Positions 59,273-64,000 of a stretch of DNA of 64,000 nucleotides are shown here, piece after piece (the first letter of the stretch is position 1; each line of letters starts with the position of its first letter). The position numbers and the translations under genes were made by a program. Source of the stretch: JACKJA01 sp050297015 (lineage in GTDB: Bacteria; Pseudomonadota; Alphaproteobacteria; Micavibrionales; Micavibrionaceae). Location: the NCBI GenBank assembly GCA_050297015.1, contig JBNKRZ010000032.1:4852-68851 (forward strand). Reading direction: 5' to 3'. Under the pieces are notes generated by a model. It was not told the DNA's origin. It did not search any database and saw only the letters and a program-made list of their open reading frames with translations.

Positions 59273-60805
59273 ATGCCCAATGAACTAAAAGACAAACTAA
59301 CAACGGAAATCCTGCAAGCACGGGAGCGGGTTTATCATGTCGGCCAGAAAACGCCGCTGGAGCCTATGCGTTTAAACGGTGAGGATTTCTCCCTGTTCGT
59401 CAAGCGCGAAGACCTCTCCCCCATCAACGCCTATAAATGGCGCGGGGCGTATAACTGCATGAAAATTATGACGGAAGCCAACCCCGGCAAGCCTGTGGTT
59501 GCGGCCTCCGCCGGCAACCATGCGCAAGGAGTCGCGCTGGCTGCAGCCCGCCTCGGCGTACAGGCTAAAATTTTTATGCCGCTTTCCACCCCGCGCATGA
59601 AACAGGTTTCCGTCGAACGACTCGGTGGTGATTATGTCGAAGTCGTGCTGGAGGGGGATGATTACAACGTTGCGGCCGATGCGGCCAAAACCTACGTCAA
59701 GGACCATGAAGCCCTATATATCCACCCCTTCGATGATATTTACACCATCGCCGGACAAGCCACGATCGCCGATGAAATCGTCCTATCCGGTGAAGGGCCG
59801 TTCGACTACGCGTTCCTCCAGATCGGCGGCGGCGGCATGGCCGCGGGCGTGGGCACATGGCTGAAGCAGCACTACCCGAACATCAAAGTCATCGGCGTTG
59901 AGGAACAAGATCAAGCCTGTATGAAAGCCGCATTTGAGGCCGGAGAGCCTGTTTCGCTCAACAAGGTCGATGCCTTTTGCGATGGCACAGCCGTCATCCG
60001 CGCCGGGGAAATAAGCTATGAATTGTGCCGGGACTGCCTCGACACCATCGTCACTGTGAGCAATGAGGAGGCCTGCGCCGCCATCCAGAAATTCTGGGAA
60101 AGCAAGCGCATGATACCGGAGGCTTCCGGCGCGCTGGGCCTCGCGGGCCTCATCCAGTATGCCGACCAATTCCCGGATGAGCTTAAAGGCAAGCGCGTAC
60201 TGGTCATCACCAGCGGCGCTAATGTTGATTTCGGAAAGCTGCCTATTATCGTCGGCGCCTCCGCCATCGGCGCGAACCGCAAACGCTTTTACCGCTTCCA
60301 CATTGATGAGCGCGGCGGCAGCCTGCTAGGCATTCTTGACAACATCTTCACCGATGTCAGCGTCCACGAATTCCAGTACGGCAAAGTGCGCGAGGACGAA
60401 GCCTGGCCGATTATCGCCTTTGAAGCGCACCCGGACAAGCTCGCGGAATTGAACGAAGGACTAGCTAAGCACAATATCGCTTTTGAAGATGTAACGGGTG
60501 AGCCGGACGTGCGCTATCGGATTATCAATTACAACCCGGCTTTGTTCCACGATCCGGTGCTGATGCATATCCATTTCCCGGAACGGCGCGGCGCGCTGCG
60601 TGACCTACTGCGCAGTATATCGGGCGTGGCAAATATCTGTTACTTCAATTACCAATATTCCGGGGAATCCATCGGGCGCGCGCTGATGGCGTTTGAATTC
60701 GACAGTGCTGCAAACAAAACCCAGTTCATGGAGATCATTGAAAACTCTGTCGTGACCGCCAAACCGGTGGAAGATGGCACGGCGCAGCGGATGCTGGCAG
60801 CATAA
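59273..60805 (+). CDS. ilvA: Threonine ammonia-lyase, biosynthetic (IlvA)
   Basis: PLP enzyme making 2-oxobutyrate from threonine, the first step of isoleucine synthesis. The 510-residue protein has the catalytic domain first (PLP lysine in INAYKWRGA, SAGNHAQGVALAA, the Gly-rich QIGGGGMAAGVG) and, from residue about 335, two ACT-like domains (FHIDERGGSLLGILDN and HFPERRGALRDLLRSI) that bind isoleucine for feedback control. It starts on the base after the gltX stop, so it is coupled to it. Confidence 0.95.
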   Translation: MPNELKDKLTTEILQARERVYHVGQKTPLEPMRLNGEDFSLFVKREDLSPINAYKWRGAYNCMKIMTEANPGKPVVAASAGNHAQGVALAAARLGVQAKIFMPLSTPRMKQVSVERLGGDYVEVVLEGDDYNVAADAAKTYVKDHEALYIHPFDDIYTIAGQATIADEIVLSGEGPFDYAFLQIGGGGMAAGVGTWLKQHYPNIKVIGVEEQDQACMKAAFEAGEPVSLNKVDAFCDGTAVIRAGEISYELCRDCLDTIVTVSNEEACAAIQKFWESKRMIPEASGALGLAGLIQYADQFPDELKGKRVLVITSGANVDFGKLPIIVGASAIGANRKRFYRFHIDERGGSLLGILDNIFTDVSVHEFQYGKVREDEAWPIIAFEAHPDKLAELNEGLAKHNIAFEDVTGEPDVRYRIINYNPALFHDPVLMHIHFPERRGALRDLLRSISGVANICYFNYQYSGESIGRALMAFEFDSAANKTQFMEIIENSVVTAKPVEDGTAQRMLAA

Positions 60806-60810
60806 AAACG

Positions 60811-61575
60811 ATGACAGGAACCGATCAATCACAAGAGATCATTATTAACGAGGCCGCGCCCGTCGTGATCCTCGTCGATCCGCAGATGGGTGAGAATATC
60901 GGTGCAACCGCTCGCGCGATGCTCAATTGCGGCCTGACCGAGCTGCGCCTCGTCCGGCCGCGCGACGGCTGGCCCAATGAACGGGCCGACGCTATGTCAT
61001 CGGGTGCGCTTGATAAAATGCCGCCTGTAAAGGTGTACGATACCACCGCCGAAGCCGTCGCCGATTGTCATTACCTGTACGCTACCACAGCGCGGCTGCG
61101 CGAAATGGCAAAACCCGTTATGACCGCCCGCGAAGCCGCAGCAGATGCCCGTACCCGCGCAGCGCAGGGCCAGAAAATCGGCTATCTGTTCGGGGCGGAG
61201 CGCATGGGACTAACCAATGATGATGTGGCGCTGGCGCATACGGCCGTCACCATTCCGCTGAACCCGGCCTTTTCCTCTCTCAATTTGGGGCAAGCGGTAT
61301 TGCTTCTGGCCTATGAATGGTCGCAAGCGCAATTTAGCCCCGCCGACAGCGATCACATCCCCGCCCCGCACGCAGAACTCAATGAGCTATTCGAGCGCCT
61401 CGAAAACGAGTTGGAGGCCAATCATTTCTTCCGTACAGAAGGGCAAAGGCCCATTATGATCCGCAACCTGAAAACAACCCTCGCCCGCGCGGAAATGAGC
61501 GCACAGGAAATCCGCACCTTTCACGGTATCATCAGCGCCCTGCTCGGTAAAAAAGCCCCGCCGACGGAGAAATAA
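60811..61575 (+). CDS. trmJ: tRNA (cytidine/uridine-2'-O)-methyltransferase TrmJ
   Basis: SPOUT-family enzyme that 2'-O-methylates position 32 of tRNAs. The 254-residue protein has VVILVDPQMGENIGATARAM, the LRLVRPRDGWPNERA block, the knot motif FGAERMGLTNDDVA and IPLNPAFSSLNLGQAV, typical of the TrmJ/TrmH group 1 family. Its C-terminal helical extension is the normal one. It is separated from ilvA by 5 bp and is followed by a palindromic repeat. Confidence 0.92.
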   Translation: MTGTDQSQEIIINEAAPVVILVDPQMGENIGATARAMLNCGLTELRLVRPRDGWPNERADAMSSGALDKMPPVKVYDTTAEAVADCHYLYATTARLREMAKPVMTAREAAADARTRAAQGQKIGYLFGAERMGLTNDDVALAHTAVTIPLNPAFSSLNLGQAVLLLAYEWSQAQFSPADSDHIPAPHAELNELFERLENELEANHFFRTEGQRPIMIRNLKTTLARAEMSAQEIRTFHGIISALLGKKAPPTEK

Positions 61576-61579
61576 TTCC

Positions 61580-61673
61580 CGTCATTGCGAATCGCCAACG
61601 GCGGTGAAGCAATCCAGAAATTTTCCTTTTAGCTCTGGATTACTTCGTCGGCTAAAGCCTCCTCGCAATGACG
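61580..61673. repeat. Intergenic palindromic repeat, type A, copy 2
   Basis: A 94-bp element of the same type as the one at 7444-7530. The left arm (61580-61617) begins CGTCATTGCGAA and ends GCAATCCAG. The right arm (61635-61673) begins CTGGATTACTTCG and ends CTCGCAATGACG. It lies between the trmJ stop and the rpsD terminator. Confidence 0.9.
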
Positions 61674-61684
61674 AAGAAAGAGCA

Positions 61685-61718
61685 CAAAAAAAGGCCGCTG
61701 ATTTGCGGCCCTTCTTCT
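61685..61718 (-). terminator. Terminator of rpsD
   Basis: A stem GGCCGC (61693-61698) and GCGGCC (61705-61710) with a six-base loop. Read on the minus strand it is followed by a run of seven T, so it ends the rpsD transcript; on the plus strand a T-rich tail (CTTCTTCTT) may also help stop trmJ. Confidence 0.88.
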
Positions 61719-61743
61719 TAATGTCGGCTCATCGACAAATTCA

Positions 61744-62364
61744 TTAGCGGGAATAGAATTCCACAATCAGGTGCGGTTCCATTTGCGCACCGTACGGAAT
61801 TTCTTCCAGTTGCGGCGTACGCAGGAACGTGGCTTTGAAACCTTTGGCATCGACATCCACATATTCGGGAACATCGCGCTCTGGGCTTTCGATCGCTTGC
61901 ATAACCATCGGCATCGTGCGGCCTTTTTCGCGCACTTCGATCACATCGCCTTCTTTCACTTGATAAGACGGAATGTTTACAACTTTACCGTTCACGGTTA
62001 CATGTTTGTGGTTCACAAACTGGCGCGCAGCAAAAACGGTAGGCACGAACTTGGCGCGGTACACAACCGCATCCAGACGGCGCTCCAGCAAACCAACGAG
62101 GTTCTGGGCCGTGTTACCGCGCAGACGGGCTGCTTCATGGTAGTAGCGACGGAATTTCTTTTCCCCGATGTTACCGTAGTAGCCTTTCAAAAGCTGCTTG
62201 GCCATCAACTGCAAACCGTAGTCGGACAGTTTACCACGACGCACGCCGTGCATACCGGGGCGGGTCTGGCGGGTGTTAAACGGAGATTTCGGACGGCCCC
62301 AGGCATTACAGCCGTGGCGGCGATCTAGTTTATACTTGGCGCTTGGGCGCTTTTTCTCACTCAT
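61744..62364 (-). CDS. rpsD: 30S ribosomal protein S4
   Basis: Assembly-initiating 16S rRNA binding protein and ribosomal fidelity factor. The 206-residue protein has the N-terminal SAKYKLDRRHGCNAWGRPKS block, RPGMHGVRRGKLSDYG and the S4 RNA-binding domain LLERRLDAVVYRAKFVPT with QFVNHKHVTVNGKVVNIPS. The N-terminal cysteines that bind zinc in some bacteria are mostly missing. It is a stand-alone gene, away from the alpha operon where rpsD lies in E. coli, as in many alphaproteobacteria. Confidence 0.98.
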   Translation of the reverse strand: MSEKKRPSAKYKLDRRHGCNAWGRPKSPFNTRQTRPGMHGVRRGKLSDYGLQLMAKQLLKGYYGNIGEKKFRRYYHEAARLRGNTAQNLVGLLERRLDAVVYRAKFVPTVFAARQFVNHKHVTVNGKVVNIPSYQVKEGDVIEVREKGRTMPMVMQAIESPERDVPEYVDVDAKGFKATFLRTPQLEEIPYGAQMEPHLIVEFYSR

Positions 62365-62513
62365 AATTGAGATCCTTTCTTACTTTTCAACAAATTGTCC
62401 CAATTTCCGACCAGCGGGTTGAGGCCTAAAGACCTACCAACAAGGACGCTTCAAGCGCCCTTATCTTGGGAATAGCCGCGAATATACGGATTTTCAGCCA
62501 TTTGTCAAAGAAT

Positions 62514-63701
62514 TTATGCCGCGCTCTTACGGGTTTCCGTCAGTTGATTCATGATGAGCCGCTTGGCGGGTTTGATAAGATTCCCCATCCGCAAGAGCGC
62601 CCGGCGGGCAACCCGTGCCGGCGGCGTGTCCTTGGTGTAGAGCTTCACCAGCCCGTTCGTGCCCAGATAAAGCGGACGGCTGGCCCGGCGGTGCTTCGTG
62701 TGATAGCGCTCAAGAATAGCGCTCGCGCCAATATCGCTGCCGCTATAAACGGCCTCTTTAATCCCGGCCGCCAACGTCGCCGCACTTTGCAGACCAAGGT
62801 TAAAGCCGTGCGCCGTTACCGGGTGCATACCCACCGCCGCATCGCCAATCACGGCAAAACGGTTGGTATAGAATTTCCGCGCATACACAGCCACCAGCGG
62901 ATACGGATACAGTTCTGTAGTCAGCGCCATTTTACCCAAGCGCCCTTCGACACGCCGTTCAATATCGGCGGCGAAATCTTCCGGGTCCATAGCCAATAAC
63001 TCTTCGCTTTCCTCCGCGCCCAGCGTAATCACAACGGAGCACTCCCCACGGTTCAGCGGCAAAATAGCCAGCGTCCGGTCATAGTGAAAGCATTCGTAAG
63101 CCGTATCATCATGCGGTAGCTCGTGACTCATCTTGCACACCACGCACACGCGCCCAAAATCCAGCATATCCGCGCCAATCCCCATCAAACGGCGCGTCGT
63201 GGAAAAGCGGCTGTCTGACGCCACAAGCAACGGTGCCTCCAGCCGTGCACCATCCGACAGCTCAACCCAGCCTTTACCGGCATCCGTCCCTACCGCCTTG
63301 GCCTCGACGCCCGTAATCAACTCAATATTATCGATTCCCTGAATGGCATCATAAGCCGCTTTGCGGATCATATGGTTCGAGATCATAAAGCCCAGATTAT
63401 CTTTCCCGGCATCCTTGTGATCGAAATGCAGCGCATACGGGGAATCTCCGTCCAAAACCTTCGCATCCTTAATCAAGGCAATCTCTTCATCCGGGATTAA
63501 ATCCCACAGTCCCATCTCGCTCATCACCTTTTGCGACAGGTGCGTCAGCGCAATTTCCCGCCCGTCATAAGCCGGATCGGCCAGCGACTCTTGGCTTTGC
63601 TTTTCCACCAAAGTAATCTTAAGCCCGCTATCGGCCAGAAGCTTTGCGAAACTCAAGCCCGCCGGACCTGCGCCGATAATGATGACATCTTTTTTATCCA
63701 T
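62514..63701 (-). CDS. ubiM: FAD-dependent ubiquinone-biosynthesis hydroxylase, UbiM-like
   Basis: Flavoprotein monooxygenase of the UbiH/COQ6 family that hydroxylates the ubiquinone ring. The 395-residue protein has the FAD dinucleotide motif IIGAGPAGLSFAKLL, the DGREIALTHLS block (UbiH-type), the DG-type motif around SDSRFSTTRRLMG, and the second FAD site GDAAVGMHPVTAHGFNLGLQ. The opening and the long polar C-terminus fit the UbiM subgroup, which replaces some of the UbiI, UbiH and UbiF enzymes in alphaproteobacteria and Neisseria. Which ring positions it acts on is not visible. Confidence 0.85.
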   Translation of the reverse strand: MDKKDVIIIGAGPAGLSFAKLLADSGLKITLVEKQSQESLADPAYDGREIALTHLSQKVMSEMGLWDLIPDEEIALIKDAKVLDGDSPYALHFDHKDAGKDNLGFMISNHMIRKAAYDAIQGIDNIELITGVEAKAVGTDAGKGWVELSDGARLEAPLLVASDSRFSTTRRLMGIGADMLDFGRVCVVCKMSHELPHDDTAYECFHYDRTLAILPLNRGECSVVITLGAEESEELLAMDPEDFAADIERRVEGRLGKMALTTELYPYPLVAVYARKFYTNRFAVIGDAAVGMHPVTAHGFNLGLQSAATLAAGIKEAVYSGSDIGASAILERYHTKHRRASRPLYLGTNGLVKLYTKDTPPARVARRALLRMGNLIKPAKRLIMNQLTETRKSAA

Positions 63702-63949
63702 AGCCGGGATCCTTTCTCTCTATAGAAAAAGTGATAGTACAATCCACCCGCACCCGCAAAGAAAAAAGGAAAGAAAAAACGTCGCAGACAAAAAAGGAGA
63801 GCAAGAGCAGAAATCCCGCGACGGTTTTAGCCCCCTAGACACAGGATTTGATCGAGCATCTGCTGCGCCACGCCTACAAAAAAAGAGCCAAAAACTCTAA
63901 AACGACTCTAACGTTTTTCATCAAAATTCTATGTAAGTGTTTGTGAGAA

Positions 63950-64000
63950 TGGTGACCGGTGAGGGATTCGAACCCTCGACCTACTGATTAAAAGTCAGTT
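63950..64000 (-). tRNA. tRNA-Lys (UUU), 3' part, cut by the right edge
   Basis: Reading the minus strand: an anticodon stem CTGA/TCAG encloses the loop CTTTTAA, so the anticodon is UUU (Lys). A T-arm follows, GAGGG-TTCGAAT-CCCTC, then the acceptor strand ACCGGTC, discriminator A and an encoded CCA at 63952-63950. The D-arm and 5' acceptor strand are outside the window. Confidence 0.93.

Noticed and set aside
63702..63949. A gene or terminator in the AT-rich gap before the tRNA.
   Set aside because: Only short frames without ribosome-binding sites and no stable hairpin with a T run were found.

Overview
The window looks like a chromosomal segment of a Gram-negative alphaproteobacterium of medium GC. 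The evidence is the order ffh-rpsP-rimM-trmD-rplS-leuC-leuD-leuB, a stand-alone DHBP synthase, a DUF3126 protein, a class II DAHP synthase, a UbiM-type ubiquinone hydroxylase, olsB-olsA ornithine-lipid genes, a waaA-lpxK-acyltransferase lipid A block and a CheY-like protein ending in FFGPDRRRK. A Micavibrio-like lineage would fit, but that is inference. There is no rRNA, CRISPR array, transposase or phage gene. The only tRNA is the partial one at the right edge.

Layout. 1-5145 (minus): dapF, mtaB, ribE, ribB, ribH, ftsY and the start of an ABC-transporter-like membrane protein, divergent from 5302-10994 (plus): ffh, rpsP, rimM, a HAD phosphatase, trmD and rplS. A 174-codon orphan gene and a decayed second copy of the trmD 3' end lie between trmD and rplS. 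11589-16086 (plus) is a leucine operon leuC-HD-leuD-FkbM-leuB with two unrelated genes threaded through it. 16254-33774 (minus) is a nearly complete MSHA-like type IV pilus locus: extension ATPase, platform protein, PilM/PilN fusion, PilO-like, PilP/GspC-like, prepilin peptidase, PilT, PilU, secretin and a pilin. An ABC ATPase, an ABC-2 permease and TPR proteins are woven in, recalling the PilGHI arrangement of Myxococcus.

33910-40772 (minus) is the most interesting part. Eight tightly packed genes encode a thermostable-hemolysin-family GNAT-like protein, an acyl-AMP ligase, a heme-oxygenase-like putative diiron oxidase, a short-chain dehydrogenase, an exported TPR protein, a membrane protein and an OmpR/histidine-kinase pair. 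It reads as a pathway for a small fatty-acid-derived metabolite with its own sensor. 40864-42538 (minus) is a CheY-like regulator with two small helical proteins of unknown function.

42684-64000 is mostly housekeeping: etfBA, a PEBP protein, olsBA, DUF3126, a group of exported proteins of unknown function (one with a 147-bp tandem duplication), waaA-lpxK-lpxL-like, a class I phosphodiesterase-like HD protein, DAHP synthase, nadE, gltX, ilvA, trmJ, rpsD, ubiM and a partial tRNA-Lys. Four intergenic palindromic elements of three sequence types are scattered through the housekeeping parts. All functions are assigned by reading motifs and family resemblance; no database search was run.
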